In this document: positions 10,620-22,605 of the stretch, in pieces
Layout: every line of letters starts with the position of its first letter
Numbering within the stretch: position 1 is the first letter of the stretch
DNA from: Nereocystis luetkeana
Lineage: Eukaryota > Sar > Phaeophyceae > Laminariales > Laminariaceae
DNA: 64,000 bases
NCBI GenBank assembly: GCA_031213475.1
Contig: JARUPZ010000012.1
Coordinates: 8,886,727-8,950,726 of the forward strand
Direction of reading: 5' to 3'
Notes under the pieces: generated by a model
Seen by the model: the letters and a program-made list of their open reading frames with translations, nothing else
What the model was told of the DNA's origin: nothing
Database searches by the model: none
Translations under genes and position numbers: made by a program

Positions 10620-10835
10620 AGGGGGGGGGGGGGGGGTACTCGATATCATGCACGGCCGTAGTCGTATGACCGTAGACCCCCGCATCCCTACAATGCCGGG
10701 ACGGAACATGTCGGGTTTTCACCGAGCAGGCCGACACTCCTTGCACCACAAGCAAGCGCCTGTGAGGTGTCCGGCGAGTCGCATGAAAAGGGTGACCTAC
10801 ATCTTACAAAGAACCGCATGTGGTCGAGGGCCGGA
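10620..10835 (+). repeat. Family B second unit, 5' part only
   Basis: Directly follows the previous unit after CTATATATACTATGGGCG and a G run. It reads TACTCGATATCATGCACGG to the AAGAACCGCATGTGG segment, then stops. Confidence 0.85.
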
Positions 10836-10948
10836 GGAGGGGGAGAGTTCGGAGTGACACGCAAGATCATTTTGCTACGTAGAAACGATATTATTGCAGC
10901 CACGTGCGTGACACCCCCCCCCCGCCGGTGTGTGTTGTTGTCAGATTA

Positions 10949-11054
10949 TTACGGGGGACCATACCAAATAGGACCTACGGTACACACAAAAACCTATAGA
11001 TTTACCTATTTTTTACTAACAATGTTCGGTTCTATTAACTATGGTCCCTCGTAA
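10949..11054. mobile_element. Family A MITE
   Basis: TTACGGGGGACCATACC to GGTCCCTCGTAA, TA flanked. Confidence 0.9.
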
Positions 11055-11633
11055 TAGCCCGTTTTTTTTCACCCAGCCTACTGTAGTGTGCATCTGATTC
11101 AATGCCCCCAGCAGCGTCCGTCCACGTTCTTCATCCTAGAGAAAACACATACCAGAACTGTGGTCACAGGCGGCGAGACGGAGAAAACACGCAGCATGTA
11201 CCCGAAAATTAATCAATTGAAGGAGAAATAAGTGACACGACAACGTACCGAGTACGAGAACGTAGCGACACAGTTTGCCAGACCAGAGAACAGGAACAAA
11301 ATATACAGGAAAACAACCCGTAAAACATGCACTAGAAACACTAACGAAGATATGATATACCTACGAAGTATCTGGTATCTGGTACTTGAGTGTATTCACA
11401 GATCAGAATACTTGGTACGCGGGCGTTGTAATGCCGTATCATACGTTAACAGTTGGCGACTAGTTTGCTTGTGGCCACCACGTGCCGGTCAATAGGCATC
11501 ACAGCAGCGGCATAGCTGGCCGCGTCAGCTCACGAAGTACGGAGAGGAACGAACGCATGTCATCATGAATGCACGCACGCCTTAAAGAAAAATAATTTCA
11601 CAGCCGTGAAGGCCGTTTCTTCCTGCCCGGAGG
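11055..11633. other. Unassigned interval
   Basis: Nothing recognised. TATCTGGTATCTGGTAC near 11369 resembles the TACCTGGTA motif. Confidence 0.35.
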
Positions 11634-11880
11634 AGTTCTACGATAGTGGTTCGCCCTGAATTTTCTTGAGACTCCTTACTCGAGGAGCTCCATACCTCAC
11701 GCGAAGGAAGCTGACTCCAGCAAAAAAAAACAAGGTGCATCCCGATGAATAGTCCCATGGTCCAAGTACACAAAAACGTCGTTTTTCGAAACAAGATTGA
11801 CATTGCGGCGATTTCGGGTGAAGGAGCCCCATCATTCAGTAAAAAAAACAGCCGAAATGTGCTACCTCTATCGTAGAACG
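11634..11880 (-). mobile_element. Family E TIR element, complete
   Basis: Inverted ends GTTCTACGATAGTGGT and ACCTCTATCGTAGAAC bound 247 bp. The interior (minus strand) has TTTCGAAAAACGACGTTT and the hairpin GGAGCTCCTCGAGTAAGGAG. Copies on the plus strand occur at 23434 and 23690. Confidence 0.82.
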
Positions 11881-11959
11881 CGTCTGCGCCGGCTTCAAAT
11901 CGATCTTGTGCTTATCAGAACGGGTGCACCGACCACCCTACAGGTAATCCATACGTACC

Positions 11960-12066
11960 TTAACCCTTAAGGACTGCAGACACGTTTTGGGGGACGATAT
12001 GGGACAAAACTACTTGGAATTAGAGTGGTTTGTCCCAAAACGGGACTGGAGTTCTGGGAGGGTTAA
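11960..12066. mobile_element. Family C MITE with TTAA on both sides
   Basis: TTAACCCTTAAGGACTGCAG to GGGAGGGTTAA. The interior has a short duplicated GGGACAAAA segment. Confidence 0.85.
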
Positions 12067-12390
12067 TCAGAGACCATCTCCGGATTGTTTCCACTTGATG
12101 ACCTAGATCCTTCGAGGAAGATAGATCTATTCGCGATATTGCGGGATCGAGCTCGTGTTGTTTTCGGGTGGGACCTCTACAATCTGCATGGTCTACTGCT
12201 GTGGCACATGTTTGTTGGGTTGGATCTGTAATATATATGCACAGATCATGCATAGATCATGCACAACGGCAGATGGGGAACTAAATGATCTATCTGTAGA
12301 TGATCTAGATCATGATCTGGGTAAATCTCAGAACCTGACGTCTATACGAAGATTATCTAGATCGTGATCTGGAAAAATCTCAGAACGTGA
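12067..12390 (+). repeat. Family G GATC-rich repeat
   Basis: Same succession of landmarks as at 7675, ending in two near-identical copies of GATCTAGATCATGATCTGG / GATCGTGATCTGG with AAATCTCAGAACNTGACG. Confidence 0.65.
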
Positions 12391-12474
12391 CGAGGGTTAA
12401 ATCGACAAGGGATTTCTCGACGAAAACAACTCGGATTTCAAAACGAATGAAAAATAAATACTTGCACACGTCGA

Positions 12475-12565
12475 TACATATATATATAATATATATAAAT
12501 ATAATATACCAGGTATATACATATATAATATATAAATATATAATAAAATATGTACCAGGTATACT
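12475..12565. repeat. TA-rich stretch with two TACCAGGTA motifs
   Basis: Alternating TATA/AATA with TACCAGGTA at 12507-12515 and 12553-12561, 46 bp apart. Confidence 0.8.
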
Positions 12566-13225
12566 ATATGCTCAGAACGGCCAGGAAAAACAGCGACCAA
12601 AAAGGTTGCTGAGGTCTTCATATCCTCTAACACTCGCCGACATCCTCGCTAACTGAAACTCAAGTCGTTCTAAGTGTAATCGGATTCTACGCAGTAGTTC
12701 CCCCTTTCGTATCCGGATGGCATGATGATCAGACATGAGCGCTGCCCATTGTCAGGTGGCCAGAAGGAACGAAACTGACTGCTGCGAACAGGGGTGTGAA
12801 TGAAGCCTAAGGCCTGTGACGCTCCTGGGCGACGCATAGATGGTGCCAGGGTCAACAGGTCGATTTCGTCGGAAGACTTTCAGAGTGTCATCCCACGGTG
12901 GAGATGTGGGACCTGATTTTCTGAGCTCTTCACACAAGTGCAGCTCAGGTTTTTTCTCAGCCGAAACACGCCTTTCGAAGAAATCTGTTATCGCAACCCG
13001 ACTTATTGTGGTATTAATAGCATTTTGATAAGCGGTTCGCAGTCCCTGAAACGAATATGCTACTGCTGTCGTGGTAGAATGATCGTACGTATGTGCCAAC
13101 CGGTGTTGGTGGTTGGTGGTCGGGAAAAAATGAGCCAAAAAACGGTATACCGTGGGATTAATCGTGAGTCTATATATAATCACTACTGTGTGCACGGGAA
13201 CGTCGGCCCTCATGGTGGTGGGGAG
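12566..13225. other. Unassigned interval with overlapping open frames
   Basis: Minus-strand frame 12752-13330 (192 codons) and a shorter plus-strand frame overlap. The minus frame ends in a proline run made by the G tract at 13230-13262. No domain recognised. Confidence 0.3.
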
Positions 13226-13228
13226 GAG

Positions 13229-13263
13229 GCGGGGGGGGGGGGGGCGGGGGGGGGGGGGGGGGG
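13229..13263. repeat. G-run cluster
   Basis: Two long G runs separated by a single C, a strong quadruplex candidate. Confidence 0.9.
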
Positions 13264-13285
13264 TTCTCATTTGCTGCTGCTGCCT

Positions 13286-13399
13286 TAGTCGTTCGACCAT
13301 CGACCACGCACCCTTTTCGAGACGGAGCACCGTTCCTACGCCTTAGTCGTTCGACCATTGACCACGCACCCTTTTCGAGACGGAGCACCGTTCCTACTG
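13286..13399. repeat. 57-bp tandem duplication
   Basis: CCTTAGTCGTTCGACCAT to GCACCGTTCCTAC is present twice with one base difference. Confidence 0.9.
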
Positions 13400-13457
13400 C
13401 CGATAGATACACCGCCAACGTTTTCAAAACATTTGGGCGCTCATCACGTTTTTTCCG

Positions 13458-13818
13458 TACCTGGTATATCACATCGACAACTTATTACACTTATCCTATC
13501 TCTTTCCGGTTTGGGTGGGGGTCGGGGAATCTAATAGCAGCGAGAAGCTTTTTGCACCAACTCGCGCGAGCAAGATGGGCGAGTGCCACTTTCAGGCACT
13601 TGTTTTTCACACCGATAACGCAACGCTACGCATGCCCACAGAAGAAGCAGATGCTGCGAAAAAATCCCTGATTCAGCATTGCAGGAACAAAAGAGTCCCC
13701 CAGCCCACAGGCGTTGAAGCCCAACCTCTCGACGCACGGGGAAGACTATCCGCGACGGGCGAGCACGTCGGGCTGCCGCAATCAATCCCTTTACGGCGGA
13801 GTTAGCCATTTTTGGTCC

Positions 13819-13852
<34 letters not shown>

Positions 13853-13913
13853 TTTGTCGTCTGCACCTCCTTGCTCACGTACCTGGTACCGGGTAGGTAT
13901 ACGATACCTGGTA
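13458..13913. other. Interval with three TACCTGGTA motifs and an unassigned frame
   Basis: The motif lies at 13458, 13880 and 13905. A 96-codon plus-strand frame (13515-13805) and its complement are both open and show no known domain. A (CT)16 run occupies 13819-13850. Confidence 0.5.
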
Positions 13914-14067
13914 TGGAAGAAAATGAGGGCGCGTGTTACACGTGCGTGTATGCACCCACCAACACGCGCACCATCGAAGTGGCTGTACAGCTTCCGTCGC
14001 GGATGTGCCCGGAAAAGGCAGAAGGCGGGGTTAACACCGCACACGATGTAAAACATGCAATACACTA

Positions 14068-14172
14068 TTGCGGGGGACCATAGTTAACAGGACCTATGGT
14101 ATACATAGAAACCTATATGTTTGAACATTTTTACCGAAAATATTTGGTCCTGTTAGCTACGGTCCCCCGTGA
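14068..14172. mobile_element. Family A MITE
   Basis: TTGCGGGGGACCATAG to GGTCCCCCGTGA. Both ends carry the same outer change from TTACGG. Confidence 0.88.
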
Positions 14173-14214
14173 TGAACAAACCCGCACACTTTCGTTTTTT
14201 TTTTTTTCCCCATC

Positions 14215-14420
14215 CCGTTTAGTATCTTTGCCCCTGTTGTTCCTCTCCCCTTCCTACCTCCCTGCTCTTAACAACAGCCTTCACCCAGACCGGGGGTCAC
14301 ACACATAGCAGGTCCTTCCTTCTCCCTCCTCCCCACTTCCTACGGTTCTGAGTCTTGCACTGCTCATCGCGAGAAGACTTCAGCCCTTCCCTCTCCTTTC
14401 CTCGTCGACTCCCCCGCCGG
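14215..14420 (-). mobile_element. SINE body fragment, inverted
   Basis: Minus strand reads GAGTCGACGAGGAAAGG, GGCTGAAGTCTTCTCGCGAT and GACCTGCTATGTGTGTGACC, matching the body of the SINE at 9798. Confidence 0.65.
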
Positions 14421-14859
14421 TGGCCGATACCTAAGCGTAACAACCCAGAGGCATTGCGCTCTTCACGTCGGTTTTTAACCCAGTGCGAATGGACGGGCTG
14501 ACAAATACCCAGCAGTGCAGCCGCAGCTCAACAACGTCCGATCGCCGACAACGGCGAGCAAGTAGCAGCGACCACGCGATGCCTGCACACGACAGAGGTC
14601 TAGCACTTGTTTTTTTTTGGGGGGGGGTGAAACATTAAAATATTCCTGGCTGACGGTGCTCTTCGCTGGGAAAAAAAAAACTTTCATGTTTCCATTCTTT
14701 TTCGGTAAATGCCTAAAACATGGGGGGGGGGGGGGATTTTTCGTCGGGGTACATACGCTTTTCGTTTTTTCTCTCGAGATTAGGGCTTTTGGTGGGGTAT
14801 GTAGAGCTCCGGAAAAACTATTGTTAGGTGCACCTCTCTCGTAGCGTGCATCACGCGGG
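14421..14859. other. Unassigned interval
   Basis: Nothing recognised; G run at 14721-14733. Confidence 0.3.
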
Positions 14860-16880
14860 AACGTTCTGCTCACGGGGCGAACCCGCAGAGCTTGCGTTGT
14901 CAGCGTCCGCGGTTTTCTTACAGCTCTCTGCATTTGCGCGGACGGGTGAGAACCCTGTGATCGTCCGGTCCCACGTGCACGGAGGATGCGCAAGCACGAA
15001 ACGATTGCCCCGCACGACAGCGGGGTTAGGGTGACAAACCCGACACACGCGCACACGACGCAACAAAAACGCGCGAATTGACAGCAGCTGTCCGCTTTTT
15101 TGCGGACAGGGGAAAACCCGTGGTCGGTTCGTCCTACATGTACGGACGCAGAACGATACGATTGCATGGCACGACACCGCGGGGAGGGTTATAAACCCGG
15201 CAAGCGCACACGACGTGACAAAAACCTAATTGCAAAAAATATAAATAAAATCTGCCCACAACGCCCAGCAGTGGTCCACCAGGAACGAAATCTTATAAAT
15301 TTACCAGGCATTTGTTTTAGTTTTTTCACACGGTAGCAACTGTTCGTTCCGCTGGGTTGACCCCCCCAACGCGAAGAGACAGATGGCTGCGACACACACT
15401 TCAGTTCAGCAGGGGAAACAGGGTTCAGTCCCCGACAGCGGCAAGCGATGACGGAGATCACGTGCGAACTTCGCCCATTGTAGTGTTCGCAAGTTCCGCC
15501 GGGTTAAACCTCCGAGCCGAAGGAGGGAAGGTTCCGACGCATTAACTTTAAAATTTTATAAATCAACTACATCTGATCACGCGGTAGCAAACGTTTTGAT
15601 ACGTCTCCGAGCGAAGAGGCGGCTGCGACGTACGGTTCAGCAGCGACAACCGGGTTCAACACCCGAACAGCGGCGAGCGACACCAGCGACTACTTGCGAA
15701 CATCACCCCTGCAGTTGGTACACGTTAGTTCCTCCGCGTTAAAATCTCCGTGCGAAAGAACGACTGCGACGTGTTTTGCTTTCTCGATTGTTCATTCGTT
15801 TTTGTTTCACACGGTAGCGAACGTCCGTTCCGCTGCCCTCGGGCGAAGAGATGAAGAGATTGCTGCGACGTATGGCACAGCGGCGGTGAACAGGGGGCAA
15901 GCGATATCAGCGGTTTGTATACACCTGAAAGTCGCGGTGCACACTTTCAGGCAGGAAGAAGGACCATAATCCTTCCTGCTTCGGGCAGTGCTCACGAAAG
16001 GGATTGCAACTCTTGAATAGGTCCGAGGTCCCCGCTTACCAGCCAGCGGACACCGGATTGTGCTTTTATTAGATATACACCCTAACCACGCTGATTGTTA
16101 AGTCACTAAGGTGTATCTTTAATATGCGTCCCACTCAGCGCTCGCTGCGAGCGCTCGGAATCTACCCGCTGGAGTGTGCATTCCACCGACGAGTTACCCC
16201 CCCCCTCGGTTGGTCTCCACGAGGGCAAGGCACAAGCACACCACACGAACCGGACAGTTAGAGAGCCCGGACAAGTGCACGCGGCAAATCAAAGACGGGC
16301 GGACAACGCTCGTCGGTTTATTTTATCGCTGTTTTTTGTTGTTGTCGGGTTTTTAGATGTTGCATCTAATTTTATATATTTACCGTTTTTATTTTCATAC
16401 TCGTTCCCTCTCCCTCACGGTCCGCGACCAGCATAATTTGTATCTCTCTAGGAAAAATAATCAGGACGGATACTGGGCGTGCTTGATGCAACTGGGTAGA
16501 AACGACGATTGAGGTGAAGACAACACGTACACACAACACTCGTGACAGCGAATAACGATCGCACCTCAAGCGGGACGCGGTCCGACTTCGGCAAGTGATA
16601 ACAGGGATCGCGCGCGGGCAACGACCCACGGTGCGAACCTAGCCCACGGCCGTAGCCCACACAGCGCGCACGAGCTCCCAGCGCCCGCGAAACTCTCAGC
16701 TGCCTATTTTCACGGCCAGGTCTACCCCCCGCCGACCGTTACGTACGGATGCAGCACGATACGATCGCGATCGCGCCGCTCGACGGGGGGTAGATCCCCC
16801 CGACACACGCGCAGGACGAATCCTACACCCCACGTTCATCGGTTTATTTCATCGCTTCCGCTCGGTCCCCAACTCCAACG
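14860..16880. repeat. Degenerate tandem array of about 130-200 bp modules
   Basis: Two module types alternate. One has ACGGACGCAGAACGATACGATTG and CGCGCACACGACG (near 14965-15060, 15120-15225, 16740-16830). The other has CACACGGTAGCAAC, CGTTCCGCTGGGTTG, GCGAAGAG and GGCTGCGACG (near 15330, 15585, 15810). Spacing and sequence are eroded. It may be an old retroelement end or a satellite; no coding domain is seen. Confidence 0.55.
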
Positions 16881-18263
16881 GTCATGTTTGTATACCGCCC
16901 AAAACGATCCTTACCTGGATACAGAGTGGCAGTTTTATTTTCATGTACTGCCGTCACAGCGGGCGGATACTGACGGCCGCGACGGCGCAGCGGAAGCAGG
17001 TCGACACGCCCGGGGAACCCCACGGGCGACGGCGTTTTGCCGGACCTTGGCCCGCGCGAGGCGGAAGCAACGAGGCCGGCTCGCGCCGTATCTGCATGTG
17101 GGGCAAGCTTGTGGGTCTCCGTAAGGTGGCTGGCACCAGCGCCCTCGGGCCGAAGTTTCTAAATTCGAGGGCGCGAGAGCCGCGAAGAACAGTAGGGATG
17201 GTACCCACGATTGAGACACGACCTGCCTACCGTAGAATCGACGGGGGCTTTCGAGTATCGTGTGCCGGTTCGGGGGGGGGGGTGTACTCGATATCATGCG
17301 GCCGTGGTAGTTACGATTTTAGCGGTGTCGACGGGAACACTAGCGGGGCGACGACGTATCAGAGAGGGCTAGGACACCGGAGGGCGGTCATGCGTATCGA
17401 AATGAGAGCGGGACGGCAGCTGGCTTCGAATCGCGCAACACGTACGTATAAGCGGAGCGTACGGCGCAAGGTCGAAAGGTAAAGTCGCCGTCTCCACCGC
17501 CGCCGGCGCCGCCGGCCGCCGGGGAAAGGGACGGGACGCGGCACACGACGTAGGATAGTGCTGGAGTAAGGTAGGGCTAGACTATGCACGGCGACCTGCG
17601 CTCGTGATATCACAGGCGACTAGCCCTAGGCATAGCGACCTGCGCGCGCGACATCAAAGACGACTATTAATCGGCAGCTGTCGCGCAGATACTTCACAGC
17701 GAGGCGTACGTTAGCGTTAACACCACGACGGTGAACGGTTGGCAACGGCAACGGGGACAGCGGGAGCGTGGGGGCGGGCGTCAATGCAAGAGGCGAACGC
17801 GCACGGGGCACAAACATACGAGGACGCTGTTTGGAATGCTACGGTAGGGGCCGGCCAATTAACAGTTCGCTGAGAGGCTCTCCGGTTTTTTTAGGAGCTC
17901 TCCGCACCTCAGCCGAAACCAGGCCCTGAGCATAGAGTGAGCTGGCAGTTCGATACACAATCCGATGGCCTGCATACATTAACGAAAAACGAGGCATGCA
18001 AACATTAACGACGAACAAGGCATGCGTACATTAATGACGAACGAGGCATGCGACCATTAACGACGCTGGGTAGATCCCCAGTCGAGGAGCGGCGTCGGTC
18101 AGAGCTATTGCCTCCTGCATGGGAAAAAAAAGTGCTATATCTATCGTGGCACGCTTCCTGACGCTGATGAGACGGGCGAGCGGCAAGGCTTAATTCGGGC
18201 TTCAGGGGGGTAACATTGACTATAGACAGTGACGATTGTAGCAACACGGCAAAACTGCGTGGA
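16881..18263. other. GC-rich unassigned interval
   Basis: Higher GC than its surroundings and open in several frames (for example 16943-17482, plus), as random GC-rich DNA would be. It may be eroded sequence of the tyrosine-recombinase element downstream. Confidence 0.3.
17271..17317 (+). repeat. Family B 5' fragment
   Basis: G run followed by GTGTACTCGATATCATGCGG and CCGTGGTAG, truncated after about 40 bp. Confidence 0.6.
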
Positions 18264-18812
18264 TCGGGGGGGGGGGCGGGGGGGTGTACTCAGTAGGAGA
18301 GATATGTTCGATCTCATGCATGGCCGTAGTCGTATGACCATAGACCGTTGCATCCGGGCAATGCCGGGACGTAGCATGTCGGGTCTTCACCGACCAGGCA
18401 GACATTGCTTGCTCCAAGCGCGAAGCGCCGTGAGGTATCCGGCGGTGTCGCATGAAGGGTAAGCTGCATCCTACAAAGAACCGATTGTGAGGCGGACTTG
18501 CATGTGGATGACAGCTTCAACGAGTTCGTTTAATGTCCGGTGTAGCCACTTCCAGAGACAGCAATCGGAGTACGTTGTATTCGCCTCTGGGGTGCCTTGC
18601 CATAAACACTTCGTGATACGATCATTCTCCTTGTGCGGGGTAAAGGTTCTTTACCTCGCACAAATGATCTAACTCGACGACCAGCTGTGACCGACCGCCA
18701 AAAAAAAAACAAAAAAAAAAACAAAGCGGTACCCTGGTACCCTGGTTGTCTAGCTCAAGTAGTGAGCGGCATGTTTCACAGTGTTGTTGCCAACCGACGC
18801 CAACCCAGGGTG
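18264..18812 (+). repeat. Family B unit, full
   Basis: From the G run and GTGTACTCAGTAGGAGAG to TTGCCAACCGACGCCAACCC. Hairpin arms TTGTGCGGGGTAAAGG and TTTACCTCGCACAA are at about 18632-18664. Confidence 0.88.
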
Positions 18813-18927
18813 GTACAAAAGTGGTGTGCGAGTTGTGACGGTAGGATTCACTCGGTTAGAGCACAAGCCCGATTCCACCCGTACTTCTAGGCATTCATGC
18901 TGCCCATGGACGGTTGATAACTAGGCT

Positions 18928-19082
18928 GTTCGCGGGTCAAGTCAAACCTCGCGGATCGGGTCGGGTCGGGTCGGGTCAAGGTGACCCGGTTCGACCCGTG
19001 AGATTTGTAAAAATCTCCTGACCCGACCCGACCCAACCCGATCCGACCCGACCCGTGAGATTTTGAAGACCTCCCGAACCCC
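18928..19082. repeat. Family D CGGGT fold-back repeat
   Basis: Starts TTCGCGGGTCAAGTCAAACC, then GGGTCGGGTCGGGTCGGG, then the inverted set GACCCGACCCGACCC with CCGTGAGATTT. It can form a long hairpin. Confidence 0.8.
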
Positions 19083-20597
19083 GTCCACGGATAGGGTCAT
19101 GGACGGTGAAGAGCCATGGTTGATAGCACGAAATATGCCAACCATTGTGTTGGTCGCTGTCTGGGGGTCCCGAAGGGGTTCACAACAACAACAGCAATAC
19201 CAGCGTGTGCGCGCTGTCGAGCACATACACGACCACGCACGGGCAGGAGTCCGCACGGACGCGGACACACGCGCAGACACGAATTAGCATCCTCTGCATC
19301 CATGTCAACGTATTTTGAGCGGTCGTGTCCATCTCACATATACCAGAAACCGACAACCGTTTCACGTACTCACGTGGTAGAATACTGTCACGAGCCCGTG
19401 TATCCTACCGACGGACCGCCATGCCTCTCGGGCGGGTTCATCTGGCCACAGCCTCATCGCCACTACGTTCGCTTCTGATGCACTCCGACACAGGTGCTGC
19501 GCTGCGCGTAGCGCACCGTCCAACTCTGGTTCCCGTCATCCCTGCTACAACAGATACAGTCGTGCCCCCATACCGTATGCACCGCGGTAGGTATTCGCCG
19601 ACGTATGGAACGCGACCCTAACGCGGAGGCACCGAGAAATAGGATTTTCACCCCCACCCTCTCAATCCTGAAGGTCGGGGGATCGAAGGCAGTGGCGGCG
19701 AAAACCGAGCTGGACGTAGAGAACACGCCGACCGCGGCAGACGCATCTCTACCGTGAGATCCGTTAGCCGGAAGCGTACGGTGATTGCCGTGGGAACGAT
19801 TTCTGGGAAAAGGTCGTGCTGCGAGACCACCCACAGCAAGATCCCAGCTGCTGTCGTACCGCAAGGACGGCGGGGGGTGTATTTCGAGTCTCTGAAGAAC
19901 CGCGCTAAGACACGCCGCGAAAGGCTCAGTGCTGACTAGACGCGTTCTCGAGTGCCTCGTACCCCAACCGCATACCGAAGAGACACGCTGAGCTCGAGAG
20001 GTCGGAGGTCAGGACGATTCCGAGTCAAATGGGCAAGCCGTACCCACGGCCGACCCGAAGCGGTCACGGCAAGAGCTATAGCATTTTAGGTCGAACCCGT
20101 CGGAAGTGCGTCTGGTCATTCACGTACTACCTTAAACCGGGGCCTGTCGTCACGCTACGCTCGGCGTGGACACGGTGGGCTAGGGATGCGCTCGTCGCCT
20201 TACCGGGAGTATACATGGGTCGTCTGGACGACGGCTGGGTTCCGACAACTTGGGCCTGCAACCGGAGAGCTATTAATAGCAGTTTTTTTTAGGAATTTCG
20301 TACAAACGAGAGTACCCGACTGGTCTACACTAGCGTTCCCGTTCGGCCGGAACGAGAGTCCCACTGTGCTACCATACGTTCAGCGAGTGAAACATAGGGT
20401 TGTTCCTAGTCGAGGGGCATTCCCGCCCTCACGTGCATCGACGGCGCACGGTGCAAGGCTCGGTCGGCCAACCATGGAAACGCCGAGTAGCCGGACATTT
20501 TGACGGGTTTGGTGCTTCGTCCCGGTGCGAACGAAAAACGAAAGAGTCTGGCAGAGCGTTGCAGACATCCCTCAGCAGGTATGCCGGCTAGAATCAC
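19083..20597. other. GC-rich unassigned interval before the recombinase
   Basis: No frame can be followed. It may contain the upstream part of the tyrosine-recombinase element in broken form, but no motif is recognisable. Confidence 0.3.
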
Positions 20598-21412
20598 ACG
20601 GCAACGGCGCTCATCTGGTTGGTGGACATCGCTAGCCGCCCGGGCGAGAAACGAGACAGCCCGGTGGCGAGTCCCATCGTGCAGGGTTACCTACGTTTTG
20701 TGCGGGGGGGAACAGCGGCGAGTAGGAGCGACGGTGAAGCAAGCACCTCCGCAGATGGCAGTTCAGCTGCGAGGCCCAGTGATATACATCCACCGACGCG
20801 TATGGGTGTTACCCACGCCAGCTGAGCGCATCACGAGTATTCGGGACGTGGGAATATTCTGCGTAGCTCTTCCCACAATGACGCGCGGTGTCGAGCTGTC
20901 GGTAGCGACTGCGTCACAGGTATTGCAGATGACGGGAGGCTAGGGTTTCCTTAGCTTTATCCTATCCGGACAGACAATAACGAAGTACAGTACCTCCCAA
21001 GCGGTTGTGGCAAGGAATTACCTAGACTGCCGCGCGAGTTGCGCGGTCGCAGGCGGCCGAACCCATGCCGTGGGCACTCGCAGGGGGTCACTGTTCCTGT
21101 TCCCGAGCGTTCTAGAAGGCGGGGAGAAGGGAGAACCGGCTTTAACGCCGGCGCAGATGACCACCAACCTCCCGACCCATCTGCGAGCGACAGGCATGGA
21201 GGGTACACGGTACACGATGCACTCCTTCCGAGCGGGAGGGGCGGCGAGTCATAAACATTGACGGTACGGCCATGTACGTCTTGTGGGAAGACGTGGAGTG
21301 GAAGTCCAGAACCGTCGCACGCCGATCTGTAGAGATAGCGGGGTGTCCGCAACAGCGGTGGGAGCGAAACGTTCTGGCGAAACGGCGCTAATCGGGGGGG
21401 AAGCTCTTCTGC
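20598..21412 (+). pseudogene. Degenerate tyrosine recombinase (Crypton/DIRS-like element)
   Basis: Three frames must be joined to read the protein, so the gene is dead. The frame from 20598 (LIWLVDIASRPGEK, then VQGYLRFVR) breaks at a run of seven G at 20704-20710. It continues in another frame (GGEQRRVGATVKQAPP; TMTRGVELSVA, a likely catalytic Arg near 20884) to an in-frame TAG at 20941-20943. It goes on to the HxxR box MHSFRAGGAASH at 21217-21252 and a TGA at 21259. A third frame from 21263 holds GTAMYVLWEDVEWKSRTVARRSV. The position expected for the nucleophilic Tyr (ARRYV in functional relatives) is Ser, codon TCT at 21326-21328. The family call rests on the HxxR box, the WKS-x4-AR motif and their order. 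A SINE interrupts the region at 21440. Confidence 0.7.
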
Positions 21413-21439
21413 TGTCCGAGCAGTTTGCACGTTCATATA

Positions 21440-21796
21440 TTTTTATTTTATTTTTTTTGCTCATCCCATTTATTATCTTCGCCCATCTTCTTCTCTCTCT
21501 CCTTCCAACTTGTAACTCAGATCCGGGGTCACATAGCAGGCTCTTCTCCCGCCCTCCCGCTACGGTACGTGCCTTCATTTTTATCGCGAGAAGATTTCAG
21601 CTTTTTCTTCCCTCGTCGACTCGCATCGAATTGTGCCTACCCACGCTGTAAGGCGCTCTCAACAATTGAATCCTTTTTATTTTTATTCTTGCAGATAAGT
21701 CAAATTCCGACCCACCTGGGGGTCGAACCCAGGACTCAAACACAAGTAGAATTCGAGGTTAACCACTTGAACCACCGGGGCGACCGGCATTAACCC
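21440..21796 (-). mobile_element. tRNA-derived SINE, full copy with 15-bp TSD
   Basis: Minus-strand copy of the 9798 element: A box TGGTTCAAGTGG, T-arm CTGGGTTCGACCCCCAG, body, and tail of A and T. The 15-mer TTGCACGTTCATATA flanks it at 21425-21439 and 21797-21811, a target duplication typical of LINE-driven retroposition. Confidence 0.95.
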
Positions 21797-21811
21797 TTGC
21801 ACGTTCATATA

Positions 21812-22600
21812 CAGCGCTCCCACGGGCCAACTGACGCCGAACCCAATAAACGGAAGCCAAGGCAGAATTTCGGGTAGAATAAGAAAATACAAGAAACCCA
21901 CGGGAGAGAAAATAGCAGGCAGCGTACTACAGCCTTGAGCAAAGGGCAGAGAAAGCGACATCAAGCACGGATGTGATCTCATGTCGTAGATAAGGTATTT
22001 CATTAGTCCCAATTCATGTACGACTTAAAGCGACGACGAAATGTTACTGCAGCTATTCCGGATATAAAGCCGGCTAGGGCGCTAGAAACGCATCCCCGGA
22101 GTGGGAGGAAGCCCGCTTCGAGTACACAGGAAGCAGGTCACGGGCACACTTGCTTCGCTGGCGACCTGCAGCGAGACGAGAAAGCCGGGAACGCCCAAGA
22201 AAGAAACAGACTACCCCCGGCCGCCCATCGTTGTGAACGGGATACGCCAACAACGACATCAGTTTTGTGGTTGTTTGCTTTGTGCCAGGTAGCAGGTACT
22301 GCTTTTTTTACCAGAACAGCAACTTACTGCGACGGGGTGCCGCGTTGATTGCTCTCGAAGCAATGCGGGGGTAGTAGCCCTGGGTGAGAGTCTCCGGCTG
22401 ATCGCAGCAGAGCGGCTTCAACAGTCCCAAACAATGTACCAGGTACGAGTGAGCGCGACGACAATATGTTGCTGCAGTATCATGGGCGGGGGTTAATTCA
22501 AGAGTATGTGGAGAAGGAATGTCGGTACTACGCTAGTACGCGGTATTTGCGGTGCATCAAGTATCGCAGGCTACCCGCGGTGACAACGAGGGCATTTTAC
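21812..22600. other. Unassigned interval
   Basis: The first part may be the 3' remainder of the recombinase element. TACCAGGTA at 22437-22445. No gene recognised. Confidence 0.3.
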
Positions 22601-22605
22601 CATGA

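Noticed and set aside
12752..13330. 192-codon minus-strand frame
   Set aside because: Starts in the 57-bp duplication, crosses a G run as poly-Pro, and no domain is recognised.
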